A DNA stretch of 64,000 nucleotides from Sphagnum magellanicum (taxonomy: Eukaryota; Streptophyta; Sphagnopsida; Sphagnales; Sphagnaceae): assembly GCA_021904315.1 (NCBI GenBank), contig CM038912.1, forward strand, positions 23,472,949-23,536,948, in the 5' to 3' direction. Both the position numbers and the translations under genes were made by a program. Each line of letters begins with the position of its first letter. Within the stretch, counting starts at the first letter, position 1. Under the pieces are notes generated by a model that was not told the DNA's origin, did no database searches, and was given only the letters and a program-made list of their open reading frames with translations. This document shows positions 47,160-61,500 of this stretch, piece after piece.

Positions 47160-47620
47160 CCCAAATGCTGAACCCATTTTCAAAAAACAAATGAACCTAG
47201 AAAAAGAAAAACAACAAAAAAAGATTTCAAGATTGCTTTGGCTTGAAAGCAAAGTGACCCAACTTGGGGTCCCTTGGATGAGGAAGGGTAAGAATGTTTC
47301 CACCATTTGTAGATGTAGTGTTGAAAAGCTTAGTTGCATTTCAGAATTTGTTTCTCAACCATTTTGGGTAGGACCTCATCAAAAGAAGTGATTTGTAAAC
47401 GAGTGAAAAATGTCAAAGGTCCTACATGTAAATAAGTACACAATTCATTACAATTGGTTGCATTAGAAATGGCATTAGGTGGCCTATTAGACTCTAACCT
47501 TTCAAAAGGTTCTTTGAATTGATGGCATGTTTCATCATGCAATTCTATGTAAAATTCTAAAATTTAGAAGTGATGTGTGGACCTTGCCCAAGCGCCTTAT
47601 CCGCACATTTCCAAAATATA
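47160..47620 (+). pseudogene. Possible decayed coding remnant, unassigned
   Basis: The plus-strand frame 47191-47391 gives WMRKGKNVSTICRCSVEKL and FVSQPFWVGPHQKK. In the same frame after the stop it continues with FVNE, MSKVLHVNK, LQLVALEMALGGLLDSNLSK. This has the look of protein interrupted by nonsense codons, but I do not recognise the family. It could still be chance. Confidence 0.3.
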
Positions 47621-50600
47621 GCTTCATCAATATCATACATGACAAATGAGATATTAACATTGAATAGTCATAAAAAATAATACATGTAACATAACCCTAA
47701 AATCACTTATGAATTTCAGAATTTTTTCTTGCAATTCAAGCACAATTCTTCATGTTGTTCATGTCCTTTTCATTCAAGAATAGTTAATGAAAAAAAGAAG
47801 GGCATATGGTCTACCAACCCATTAGAGCCAAGTGTCATTTCATCTACACCTTTTGGGGCTATTGCATGTCCATTTTGGTTGGGAATAAAAATGGGGTTAA
47901 GTTCAACCAAATTTAACCTCCTTGTTTTGTTAATTTGTTTTTTTTGTGGCCTTGACAATGTTTTTGTTTAGTTGATAACATGACTACAAAAGCATGATTT
48001 TTTAGTAGTGGCATCATAAATGACTATAGAATCAAGTCCATTTGTCTAAAATGATTGACTATGTCCACATTGATTGAAAAAACTAGACATTTATTAAAAA
48101 TGAACAACACATGAGAGACATGGCATATACGACACCCATGTGGAATTGTCCACCTTGACTAATGTGACTAAAATTAATCATATAGATATGACTGATGATG
48201 ACAATAATGCTACTTATGATGATGTGGCAATAATAAAATAAAGAAGTAATATTTAATAAAATTTGGAACTAACGGAAGAAAAGGAAAGTAGATTATGGAT
48301 GTCTATTAAAGAATGAACATTAGTCTTACTATAACCTTATTATAATTATTATAGCAATAGGCAATTATGGATTATTTAGGTAATGTAAAGTTGAATTTGT
48401 CTACCCACTTCCTATTATTTTGGAGATTGCTATAGTGGCTAAAGATATAAGGGTAAGGGTGGAAATATAGGATTTGGCTAAGAGCAACCACTAGGTACTA
48501 CGATAGTGACTAGGTTGGGAAGGACTTGGAAAATGTGCATGTGAGGTGAGTAGAAAATGATTATAGAATCTAGTAGCAACCCAATGTACTTGAAATTGCT
48601 TGTGTGCTTTAAGTCTAGGGGATTTTGGAGTTTTTGGTACACCCTTATTGCAATTTGGTTTACATGTGTTTTGATGGTCTTTTCCTTTACAAGCTAATTT
48701 TGTTTCTTGGTTTTGTTTGTTTCCTCAAGTTTCATACTTTGTCATGTTTTGTGCAAACAGTAGAACAATACAAGTTTGTAGCCACCAACTTGGTACCCCT
48801 TCTATTAGATTTAGAATTTAATCTTTCATTTGCAAAACACTTGCAAAACAAAAGATTTGAGGCTTGCTTTACTAGGTCTTTGGAAGAGCTTTTGCAATGT
48901 CATGTTCTCATTTGTTGTATGTAATGATTCACATAAAAATAAAAATAGGAGATAATTCAATTGAAATATAACAAAGTGACATGGGAGAAAATAGAACATT
49001 AAACTAAAATATTTTATTTTAATGTAGTACAAAATAGAACAGAACTAAAGTATATGCAAAACTTGAACTAATTTAATGTCTTCAAATTTGAAAATAAAAA
49101 ATAAAAAATTTAATAAAATTATTCGTATTTAAAAATTTCTCAAATCAAAATATATAAATTAGTCTAATAGTTTAACATTTGGAATTTGAAAAAATATAGA
49201 ATTAAATTTTTTAATAATTAAAAAAATATTAATATAGTTAAATATATTCAAAATTCGTTTAATACATTTTACATTTTGAAATTAAAAGGAATTGTAAATT
49301 TCAAAGTAATTATGAAACATAAAAAAAATCATTTGAATAATGATAATAAGGATGTACATAATGTAATCAATTTCATTATTGAATTATATAATAAGATTAT
49401 AATGCATGATATCCATAAATTATTTATGTTTATATATCTTTCAATAGCAATTTATATATATCACCATGTGAGGCGGAGGTAGGATGGTAAATACCTTGGG
49501 TTGTGGCCCAAAAAATGAAGATTTAAACCCATTTTGAACATGTTGTCATCATCACATCATCATTACAACATGTCATGCGTTTGCTGAACTATTTGTAGTT
49601 CATTTGAAAAATAATTGTCATTTGAATTTTATTTTTTTTTTGGGTGTTGGAACATTGTCACATAACACTATTAAGAATGTTTTGAACTTGTTTCTAGTTT
49701 AATCCAAAAATATCAAGATTTTTATTTTGAATAATAAAATAATTTTTTTTTTTTCACATCAATTAGTATTATCAATCATGTCAATTGAAATAAACTTAGT
49801 TAGATTTATGTCACAAATGATTGGTTTGTTTTGACTAAGGACATTTTTGTCCATTGTCTATTGTTATTGAAATTTCAATCATAAAAACCATCTTATATAA
49901 TGGTGTTATGCTTGTAAGTTGTAGGTGATATTGGGGTTGAATTCAACTTAGTTCAACATCATTAGGTCCCTAGGTTTCATCATCATTTTTTAATAAAAAT
50001 GTTAGCTCTCATTATTTTTCTTGACATTGGTGTATATTTGAAATCAACTAATGTTAGACACATGCCATCAGTAATGACAAGAAGCCGCATTGAACCAACC
50101 AACATTTAAAAACCTCAATGAACATAAGGTTGAATGTGCAACACCTACATAATTTTAAAAAATGCAATTGATGATATGGTCAAATCATGTACCTAACTTA
50201 TGAAGGACATTTTGCACCACCTAGGTAACTACTCAATTATATTTGCCATGTTCATGATTGGACATCCCCTTAATTTCAACACCCCAATTTTGTTGGTACT
50301 AAGCTAGACACCAATGTGTTGTTTGCTTTTGATTAAGAAGCAATATTTGTTTTCACCAATGTTATGAAGCTGATGTTTACAAAAAACAACACCAAAGACA
50401 ACCTCTAAATGATGTACGTCGGGACCTAATCGACACAACTGAAATAGTTAGTTGATACTAGATATGTACATCAATTGAATTTTGATGAGAGGACTTGAGT
50501 TTTTGGTTAAGATTGAACAAGTTTCAATTGATTTTTTATTCAACATTTCAATTTCTACTCAATTCATACTAATGACAAATTTTGGATTTTGAGAGGATAA

Positions 50601-50923
50601 CAAGTACTTGATCCCATGAAACAACATCATTCAATTTAGTTTTGGATGATGATTTTGCAATTCAATTTCTGTTTGATTCTTCAAAGATTGTTGACATAAT
50701 TCAAAAAAAGAGGATAGCATAAGACCTATTCAAAATAGATTTCTTTGGCACCCAAGATATAATTCAAGATTTGCATGCAATTGTATTTTGGATGTTTCCT
50801 GACCTTCAATGCAATTACCTCTTTCTTCATGCACATCCATTTTTGACAAATGCCCTGATCTCCATTTGTGTGCTAATTGTGCTTGCGGTCAGTCTTCACC
50901 GCATTTGCTTTTACATCTATGAT
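47621..50923. other. AT-rich interval without recognisable genes
   Basis: Frames of 62-99 codons on both strands carry no domain I recognise. The part from 49020 to 49450 is extremely AT-rich. No clear repeats were identified apart from the possible CACTA-like end at 47992-48010. Confidence 0.4.
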
Positions 50924-52099
50924 TTATAGAATGATATCAACATTGATCTCATGCCTCCCCAACAAGTTATTCAATATGCAATAAATAACCAAATCAGGTA
51001 CCAATGGAAAATGCATTTTACCATGAAGCTCCTGAAATGTTTTCTTGAAGATCCCAAAAGCATTCTTTACAATGGACCTTCCCCGCTTATGTTTTCTGTT
51101 GAACAATTGCTGCAAAACGTTGTGGTTGGACTCTTCTTCATGTGGTGTGACAAGCCAGTCTAACAAGGGGTAGCCCTTGTCCCCTAGCAGATATGGAGGG
51201 ATTCCATCTTGGCATCCTCTCTCTGCATTGAACCCATGGTACTGAGCTTGGTAGTAAAGATTGGATTTCCAAAGGACTCATTAATCATTGACACTGTTGG
51301 GCCACCCCACAAATATGTCAATGAACTATTTCTTGTCATCAATTACAATTTGACAAACCACATTGTAAGCTCTAATCTTATGGTAATAGTAGTTTTCACA
51401 AAATTGGCTTATAGGTCTAGAGATGGCAAAATGAATACCGTCTACGGCACCATGAACATTAGGAAGATTATAAAAACTTTTAAATCCAATCATGACTGCC
51501 TCCAATTTTGATCCAGAAGGCCATGAAATCAAGTTCTTAAAGACAATGTTGATTGATGTTATAACTTCCTGAACAACATGGGAGATTGTGGATCTACCTA
51601 TGGCAAAAAGCTTGCTACATACTAAAAGGTTAACACCTTGAGACAACTTATAAATTGCATAAGCAACACATTACTCCATTGGGATATCAAATTTGTATTT
51701 CATATCATGTTTCTGAATTAATAGTCTCAATTGGTTAGCAATGTCAAACAAGGTTCCTTTAGTCATCTGAAATTTTTGAAGCCAGCAATCATTGTCATAT
51801 TCAATTAAAAGAAAAATTGAAAACCAAGTGGTGCTTCTTGGCTTGACCCAATGCCCAAGCTCAGCAGCAAGGTATTTGACATTATAAACCATTTTGTGGT
51901 TGTGGAGACAAAGTGAAACATAAAGAAACTGCAATGATGCTGAAACTTTCAAATCATCGCTTGAGAGGGATTGGGAATAGGGCATATCACACAATATCTC
52001 CAACAATTTGACCATGAAGACAAGGATCCCCATCAAAATATTGGAGTCAGTCACATCCATGTTGCAGTAAACAAACCAAGAAAAAACAAGCATAAACAA
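50924..52099 (-). pseudogene. PIF/Harbinger transposase, nonsense-broken
   Basis: One continuous minus-strand frame of 392 codons with four stops (51671-51673 TAA, 51326-51328 TAG, 51281-51283 TAA, 51278-51280 TGA) and no frameshift. It reads an N-terminal helical region, then IGRSTISHVVQEV (helix-turn-helix-like), LPNVHGAVDGIHFAI (first catalytic Asp), FVGWPNSVND (second Asp), PYLLGDKGYPLLDWL and FNRKHKRGRSIVKNAFGIFK. In active relatives the last block has V-E-[RN]-A-F-G; here the catalytic Glu is Lys. It matches HARBI1-type DDE transposases in order and length. No Myb-like partner gene or terminal repeats were found nearby. Confidence 0.85.
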
Positions 52100-53634
52100 A
52101 ATTTATAATGAAGAAATAAAACAAGCTTGGATGAGGTGAAAACACAATGCCACAAAATGATTTGAAGACACACCCACACAATCAGATATCTACAACACAT
52201 AAAATAAGCAAAAAATTAGGGTATGATTTTTTGGCGAACCAATCAAGCAAACAAATTTTTTTTGACAAGAAAAAAGAAACTTTTCTTTGAACAGAATCAA
52301 GAAATGCAAAAGATCAAGAATTGCCTGGTATAATTTCAAAAGATCAAGAAATTGAACCGCAACAATCCAAATTCCTACAAGATGCACAAGAAACAAAAGA
52401 AACCATGCCAAAAACAAGAAAAAAATACGTTGAAGAAATGAAAAAATTGCAGAAAAGCAGAATTGCAGAAATTGCTTACCTGGTGAAGCTTGTAGCACAC
52501 GAAAAAGCTCGCAAGGATAGACGAAGGAGCTCGAGGAGAGACAAAGCTGAGAAGACAGCGTGAGAAAAATGAAGCTCACTATGAGATGAGAATGTCCAGA
52601 TGAGAAGAGAAGAAAGATCAAGAAGTTAAATGAAGCTTGCGGAGCAAGCGGAAGCAGGAGAAATGAAGAAGAGGTGAAAAAATGTTGGCGAGCCGGAGAA
52701 GAAATGGGTGAGCAAAAAAGGAAAAGTCACGTACCTACCTTCAAGTTATCATTAGAGATGGTGTGGACAAGGTAGTTGTGAAAATGTCTGCGACATGTAG
52801 ATTGATGCAACACTCATTGCAGGTGTGGATGCACGTCAAAAAAAAAGAAAGCAACTAGTTGCTACTTTAACCTCACTATCTGCTTTTAGCTGTTAGGGTT
52901 TTTTGGGGCCAGGTAAATAGGTGTTAGGGCTCCTAACCTTAAGTGTCATTATATTGAGGACACATCAAGAGTTGCACAAAAGGAAATAAGTGCTTTTGGT
53001 TGGTCAATGATAAGGATGCATGGGCCCGGGTAGTAAGACTGAAATAGTCTCTCATTTCATATTGTTCAAATTTTGACTAAAATGGGTGAGGAGGAGAGGA
53101 GGGGAAACAATTAAGACTAAATCTTGGATGTCGTGCATACTGATTGGGGCCATCGCTGGAGCTGCTCCAATTCCAAGTTTAAACAAACATCTGTTGTCAC
53201 AAAAGTCAACCAAAAAGTTGCTGGCATGCATATGTAAACACACTCAAATTTCAAAGGAGGTGGAACCAGGCCTTAAAATTGAGGGGCACTCTTGACCTTC
53301 CACTTGAAGGCTAGCTTCAATCAATCTTTTTATAATCTCTTGTAAAATTGATTCCCTATGATGCAATAGGTTTTCATTTTCAAGCATCTTAAACAAAAAC
53401 TTAAATCTAAAATTTGATAAAATAGATTTTTTAATTTTAATTTCTTGACATCCATATGAGTAAAATATAAACAACTTGTAAAGACAGTAGAGTTTCTCTA
53501 TGCATAGAAATAAGAACACATTTGGGTGAAGAATGAATGTGTCAGTAGTGAACTGTTCACGATACTTGCACTAGTAAGGGGGTTTATTGCATGATCTAGG
53601 CCAACATAGCAGCCCTGTATTGTGCGAATTTTGC
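52100..53634. other. No recognisable gene
   Basis: An 80-codon Lys/Glu-rich plus frame (52321-52563) and an overlapping 143-codon hydrophobic minus frame are mirror products of a purine-rich strand. Neither is supported as a gene. The left end is the 3' flank of the Harbinger remnant's upstream region; the right end leads into the GGPPS 3' region. Confidence 0.4.
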
Positions 53635-53640
53635 TTTATT
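53635..53640 (-). terminator. Candidate poly(A) signal of the GGPPS gene
   Basis: The minus strand carries AATAAA, 290 bp after the stop codon at 53930-53932. This would give a 3' UTR of about 300 bp. Plant poly-A signals are loose, so the real site could differ. Confidence 0.4.
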
Positions 53641-53929
53641 TCAAACTACATAACGATGCTTGAATTTCATCCATCACAAAAGGAATGAATCAATGTTTAT
53701 GTTAATATACAAATGAGTAAAATATTGTTCAGATTTGAATCTACAAGTGAGTTCTCCAAGCAGCCAATATCTAGCAACAGGTGACAGACCCCAGAAGAGA
53801 TCCTGTCACATATTTGAAGCACTCAAGTTTCTCCCCAGTCAGCCACAACCCCATTGCAAACACCTTTGATGACTTCACGACTTCCCACAAAAAGTATCAC
53901 AGCAATGAGTATGGGAGGCCAGATAGCCT

Positions 53930-56047
<2,118 letters not shown>

Positions 56048-56640
56048 AAAACACTTAGACTCTTGAGATCCTCAATTCTCCTATTGCAAATTGCAACTGC
56101 CCATGTACCAGCATTTGTGAAGTGCGTGATCACAACCATATATGCAGTACCTAGTGCATGGGCACCTTCAACACCTGTTTGTCCAACAATTAATTAATTT
56201 TCAACATTCCATGGTTTGGTGTGTAGTCTTAGAATAGGCCTGCCATTGCTGCGGTACAACTCGAGCTTCACGTCTTTCACCAAGAGATGCAATGAGCACT
56301 GGACAGGGAATGTGAGCATATATATAAGATAAGGAAGGAGAACCCAAAACCACCATTGTACCCTATACCAAAGATCTAGACTCTACACTCTACTATGCCC
56401 TCCTATCATCACTTGCTCTATATGGAAAAGTCAATTGTATTTTTATTGTGACCTATTGATGTCACCTAAAGCCATTCCTTCAGCACTTGTGTCATATATT
56501 TTCAATAAAATTACTTATCTATATATTAAACACTCAGCACAAAAAGGAGCATATCACAAAGTAGGCTAAATTCAGTTAGTCTGACATGACACCCACTGTT
56601 AGGTGTTTTTTTCCTCAATTTTGTTGCTCAAAGTTGTGAA
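56048..56640. other. GGPPS upstream region without identified elements
   Basis: No reading frame or known repeat is evident. It could hold upstream regulatory sites of GGPPS, but none was identified with confidence. Confidence 0.35.
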
Positions 56641-56890
56641 AATCCATGAGATGGTTTAGCCAGATTTGACTGTACGAAAATATGAAAGTAAAAAAAAATC
56701 TAGTTTACTTCTATATTTTTGGCTACCTGCTGGAAAAAAATCTAGTTTACTTCTATATTTTTGGCTACCTGCTGGAACTTAGGATAGAATCTGGAGATAT
56801 AGAAATTGGGCTAATAAAAAATCAATAAACAGTAAAATTTCACCAATTTGAAAAAAATAGTCGCCATTTATTCAAATTTTGCCACAGAAA
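56641..56890 (+). mobile_element. GTAGCC-family MITE (family 1) with an internal 42-bp tandem duplication
   Basis: It carries GGTTTAGCCAGATTTGACTG, ATGAAAGTAAAA, TTTTGGCTACCTGCTGGA and a TTCACCAATTT end, as in other family members. The segment AATCTAGTTTACTTCTATAT and following to GCTGGA is present twice in a perfect tandem, 56692-56733 and 56734-56775. Identity of the two units means the duplication is recent. Confidence 0.65.
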
Positions 56891-57682
56891 AACATTGCCA
56901 AGGCTGATGCCAAATTGCAAATTCACTTGTCTTTGAGAAATGTGTGTGTATGTGTGGGGTTTTTTTTCATTTTGTTTTGCAAATTCCTTTCCTTTCTTCT
57001 TCATTTGTACATTAAACAAGGGGTGTGTCACAATGTGACCTTGCCATTTACATTAAAAAGTATCTTAAGGCAAAAGAAGAATTATGGAAACTCAAATTTT
57101 TCACCATGAAAAAATACAATCTTCAAAAAACTCCTCTAAAAGAAACCAAAATCCTTCAGGCTATTATATAACTCTATAACTAATCTCAAGTTTCAGCACA
57201 ATCCAAAATATCACCTTTCAAAAATCCTGATATAAAAATAGACCTATTATTATTACCTAGGGGCCAAAATCCCTTAAGCTACTATACTCTGTAATGAATC
57301 TAAACACAATATCGTTGCCTTGGTAGGCAAGGCAAACAAAGGTTTGCCTACATTTGCTTTGACGCAAAGTCTGAGACCGCTGACATGATTCCGACATGAA
57401 GCCAGAAGCAACATCGGATGTCTTTGAGCATACCTGTCTTTTATTTATTTATATTTATTTATTTGTTTTCAATCAGTAATTGTCTAGTCCTTTTTTAAAT
57501 GTGCTAAAAATGCTTTCCTGTGTTCTTCTTCTTTTGCATATTGAACAAAGGGCCCACTTCTGCTTTGATTTGCCATTTGACATGTCTAACCCTAAATTTC
57601 CACGATCTCCCACTCACTCATTATTTGTACTACCTCTCCCTCAAATAGTTTATAATAGATGATGAGATGCGGGCACACCACC
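56891..57682. other. No recognisable gene
   Basis: Frames of 60-76 codons overlap on opposing strands without motifs. AT-rich. Confidence 0.4.
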
Positions 57683-57930
57683 GTAGCCTAGGGTCAGTTT
57701 TCACATTCACAAAACTGAGAATTTTTTTTTCAAAAAGTGAATTCGTTTTTTAATTTTGAAATTATATATTTTTCCATCATCTACTATGATGTGATATGAA
57801 TAGTGAAATTATTCAGAATGTAGCCTATGGCAATTATGATGATTTTCAACATGTCAACTTCATAATTTCACAAAATTTCATTTCACTATTTTGAGGATTA
57901 TTTATTGACGAAACTGACCTTAGGGTAAGG
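57683..57930 (+). mobile_element. Family 3 MITE, copy C
   Basis: It starts GTAGCCTAGGGTCAGTTTTC and ends GAAACTGACCTTAGGGTAAG, with the internal segments shared with 7126-7374. Inverted ends CTAGGGTCAGTTT and AAACTGACCTTAG are well preserved. About 248 bp, non-coding. Confidence 0.75.
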
Positions 57931-58390
57931 TATTTGTCTAAGGAATTTCTGACTCTAGTGGGTGCCCCATCTTCCCCATCCCTTGACCCCCAAGATCTGA
58001 AGATACTCCCCAAACCAACAAATGTCAGCCACCTTATTAAAAAATGGGTTGTTCTCTACGAGCAAAAGTATTCTGACCTGGTGAGGTCGCATTAGCTTTT
58101 GACACCTGCAACTGCCAACTGGGTTGAGAAATAGTGAGATGAGCATAGAAACCCTTTTGCCATAATTTGAACAAATAAATCTGGATTCGATAGTGGGTGA
58201 GTGGAACACATTCAAACGTAACCTAACATGATGCTACACAATGGTATTCATGAAATCCTAACATCAGCAACCATGTTTTTAGTTGAGTACTACCATATCA
58301 CCTTTAATTTGCTGGTTCTGTACCAAGATGCCTAATAATTAATTATTATTTTCAAATTCTGTTTGACAGTAAAAATAGTAATAATTTTAC
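57931..58390. other. No recognisable gene
   Basis: An 86-codon minus-strand frame (57955-58215) has no known motif. No repeats were noticed. Confidence 0.35.
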
Positions 58391-58448
58391 AATTTGACAT
58401 TATACTAAATATACTAAATAGCTTCATTATTTAGTATAATGTCGAATT
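58391..58448. repeat. Stem-loop with 21-bp arms
   Basis: The arms AATTTGACATTATACTAAATA and its partner ending GTCGAATT pair with one mismatch around a 16-base loop. AT-rich stems of this kind are common at fold-back elements; a small-RNA precursor is possible but not supported by anything else. Confidence 0.7.
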
Positions 58449-58844
58449 ATATTGTGCTTGAGAGATTCATTCAAATTTTGGCATAGCATGCACTTTTTTT
58501 CAGAATTTTGACAATTCTCCAATGTTATTAATTTGTGTCTAATCATTCTCCATTGTCAAATCTTACTTTCTTCTTCATATTGCATACCCAACAAAGGCCC
58601 TGCAATCTCCATTGTCAAATCTTAGTTGAGTAAGCCATGCTCAATATTGAGTGATTGATGATTCGCATTTTTTGGGTCATGCTACTAACAACATGCTTAC
58701 TAAGCTAGTTCTAAATTATTACTTGCACTCTTTGTTAAAGTGTGATTGCTGTCATCCATTTCTCACCCCAAGGCAACCAACTCACCATCAAGGATCCTTT
58801 TTCATATTTGTGACATAGCTGAACTGGTAATTGTCCATAATTCA
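58449..58844. other. No recognisable gene; short direct repeat
   Basis: CTCCATTGTCAAATCTTA occurs twice, near 58549 and 58607. No coding potential was seen. Confidence 0.4.
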
Positions 58845-59084
58845 GTTTAGCCAAATCTGGCTATAAATAGGATATGAAAGTAAAAAAGTTTGAGATTCCT
58901 TCACATTTTGGGCTACATGCTAGAACCCAACAGAGAAATTGGGGTGTATATATATATATATATATATATATCTTTTAAACTGATGAAATTGGTGACTAGA
59001 AAACCAAGAAAACTTGTTTTTTGTCCAATTCGAATATTTTTAGCCAAATTAGAAAAGGCTTTTCACCATAGGAGAGCGTTTTTG
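58845..59084 (+). mobile_element. GTAGCC-family MITE (family 1) with (TA)12
   Basis: It contains TTTAGCCAAATCTGGCTATA, AATAGGATATGAAAG and GGGCTACATGCTAGAACC, then a (TA)12 run at 58947-58970, and ends TTTTTAGCCAAATTAG. The next copy follows directly in the same orientation. Confidence 0.6.
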
Positions 59085-59328
59085 GTCAATTTTGTGATGT
59101 AGCCAAAGTGGCAATGATCCATAGGAAGATGTAGCCAAATTTGGATGTGAAAGTAAAAGTTTAAAACATCTTTCTATATTTCTGGCCACCCACTTGAACC
59201 ACAAATAGAAAAATCCGACAATTTTTCTTAAATTTTGATCAAGTTCTGACTATTGAAAATCTCAAAAAGCACTTGACTTTAGCACTATTATTTTTTAATA
59301 TAACATTTTGGCTAAATAAAGCCAGCAA
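59085..59328 (+). mobile_element. GTAGCC-family MITE (family 1), reference-like copy
   Basis: It starts GTCAATTTTGTGATGTAGCC, passes through AAAGTGGCAATGATCCATAG, TTTCTGGCCACCCACTTG and CTCAAAAAGCACTTGAC, and ends TTTTGGCTAAATAAAGCCAG. This is the copy most similar to the one in the GGPPS promoter, and it shows what the end looks like without the TATATATAA sequence. Confidence 0.7.
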
Positions 59329-59369
59329 AAAAAAAAGGTTGACCATACAAGCCTGTTGACACGTTTTAA

Positions 59370-60115
59370 AAGTGTGCTTGGTCTTCATCTATTTCTCCAG
59401 CTAAGTTCTGGTAAGGTGCAAGGTACATAACAGTTTGTTACAGTGTGCTTGGCCATCAGCTACTACCCACTTATGGTCATAACTTATAGAGTCAAGCTAC
59501 TAATCAACAACTTTACAGTGTGCATGGATGTCATCTATCTCTGACAGTGCTTATAACCTATTAGGTCAAGCTACCAATCAATACTTTTTTACTGTGTGCT
59601 TCAATGCCACCTATTTCTCACAATCATGATAAGGTCAAGATACAAATTAACATTATTTTGAAGCGTGCTTGGATGTCATCTATTTCTCAAATCGATCATA
59701 AGGTCAAGCTGCTACAAATTAAGAGTTTTCCAAGTGTGCTTGGACGTCATCTATTTCTCAAGTGGGTCATAAGGTCAAGCTACAAATTAACACTTTTTGC
59801 AAGTGTGCTTAGATGTCATCTATTTCTCAAATCGGTCGTAAGGTCAAGCTATAAATTAACACTTTTTTCAAGCGTGGTTGGACATCATCTATTTCTCACA
59901 TCAGTCATATATGGTCAAACTACTGATTATCTTTTTTTTTCAAGTGTGGGTGGATGTCATCTGTTGCACTTGACGTCACCAACAACCATAAGATCCAATA
60001 GTCTTAACATTTTTTGAGTTGCTCATCTAGGCATCTCTCACTACAAAGTCGCTGGTGACGATAAGGTCCAAGCTATGTGACACTTTTACACATGTTCTTG
60101 GATGTCATCTATTTA
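59370..60115 (+). repeat. Minisatellite, about 69-bp unit
   Basis: About eleven units start with GTGTGCTTGGATGTCATCTA followed by TTTCTCAAATCG, ATAAGGTCAAGCTACAAATT and AACACTTTTTTCAA. The best-kept units start at 59663, 59734, 59803, 59872 and 59944, spaced 69-72 bp. Outer units are more diverged. Because 69 is a multiple of three, one frame stays open for 137 codons (59604-60017) with a 23-residue repeat; this is more likely a consequence of the period than a gene. Confidence 0.9.
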
Positions 60116-60219
60116 TCAAAATATGGTAGAGGGAAAGTTGGCCTTTGGAGGGGATTATATTCTGTTAGTGTGATTATATTAATTAGTTGAGAGGAACAGG
60201 TCGAGATCTTTTCTTTCTT

Positions 60220-61500
60220 TTGGCGATGGACCTCATTGATTGGCTCACCACCCAAGAACTAACTCACTAAAAGAGACTGCTAAAATCAGGCCTATCCACA
60301 TGGCCTTGTGTATGACTATTATTTGTCACTCCCAAAATAGATGTAATGTAGTCTTCTCTTTTGGGCTACCTATATAGTTTAAAAGAGCAGAACTTTGGGC
60401 AAAACACGTGGGATAAAGAGTGCTGCTCCTTGGGAACTTATTGGGAACTTTGAGAACATACTAAATAACCATTGGGCACTTGGCCCCCCACCTTTTTCCC
60501 TGAAAGAAAAAAAAACTAGGCCTCTTAAATGCATGTTGTCTCATCTCATTGGTTGAGAAGGATTTCTCTTGCCAATTGTATTGGTCACCATTTTTGGCCT
60601 AGGCTAATGGCAAGGCCATAAATTGTGAGGACTTATATATGTGTTATCAATCATAATGCATTCATGTTTCATTTCATTAGATATGAGGGCTTTTTGAGGT
60701 TTTTAAATTTTGATTGGCTAATGGATTGTCTCCCCCTTGACCCCACCTATATAAATGAAAAAAAGGGAGAACTTTGGGCAAAGCATATGGAGAAAGTGTG
60801 ATGTTACTGGGAACATATTGGGGGAAAACAAACCAAAAAAATCCCTTCCTCTCCCTCCTTATGTTGAGCCTTCTCGTTTGTTGCAGGAAATTTTTTTGTC
60901 TAAAAGTATATGTTGTAATTTTCCCCTGGATGTATATTTGATGTAGAAATATAGTGATGGTAGTATATTGTGACTCATACTTATTTCTTTTTGGGGACCC
61001 AAGAAGTTCAATTTTTTTTCCTTTTGTTATGGGCATCTTTTGATTGGTCCATCACAACCAAAAAAAAAAAAGCTTTGGATAATCCCAACATAGATATGTT
61101 GTGATTTCCTGCTTTTGGGTCAGTTACATAGGTTACAAGAGTAGAACTTAGGGCAAAGGATATGGGATGAAGTGAAGAGCTACTGGGAAGATGTTGAGGA
61201 CCTATTGAGAACTTCATGGGAACACATTGGGAACAACAAAATCCAACACCCTCACCCTGCCCCAGCTGAAAAAAAAATCTGGGCACCTGGATGCATGCTG
61301 CCTCACCTCATTGCCTGCAACAAAAAAGTTTGCTTCCCTCTACTCTTTGCCATTTTTGGCCTAGGCTAATGGCAAGCAACCTTGACTCTTCCCCCTTTAA
61401 AATAGGGGGGACTTATTCATGCTTCTATAAATTGGTGAGATGTTGCACCCATAGTGAACCCCCCACCCCAAGGAGACCCATTTGATTGGCCCACCACCAA
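60220..61500 (+). repeat. Tandem array, about 380-bp unit, 3-4 copies
   Basis: Each unit carries GATTGG-TCCATCAC-like, AGAACTTTGGGCAAA, GGGAACTTATTGGGAAC-like and GGCCTAGGCTAATGGCAAG blocks in the same order. Block 2 occurs near 60388, 60770 and 61146, about 380 bp apart; the last block occurs near 60597 and 61360. Units have small internal deletions. No coding frame is conserved. Confidence 0.75.

Noticed and set aside
52190..52621. 143-codon hydrophobic minus frame and opposing 80-codon charged frame
   Set aside because: Both arise from one strongly purine-biased strand; no motifs and no partner exons.
59604..60017. 137-codon frame as a protein-coding gene
   Set aside because: It is fully accounted for by the 69-bp minisatellite period, which is divisible by three; kept only as a finding.
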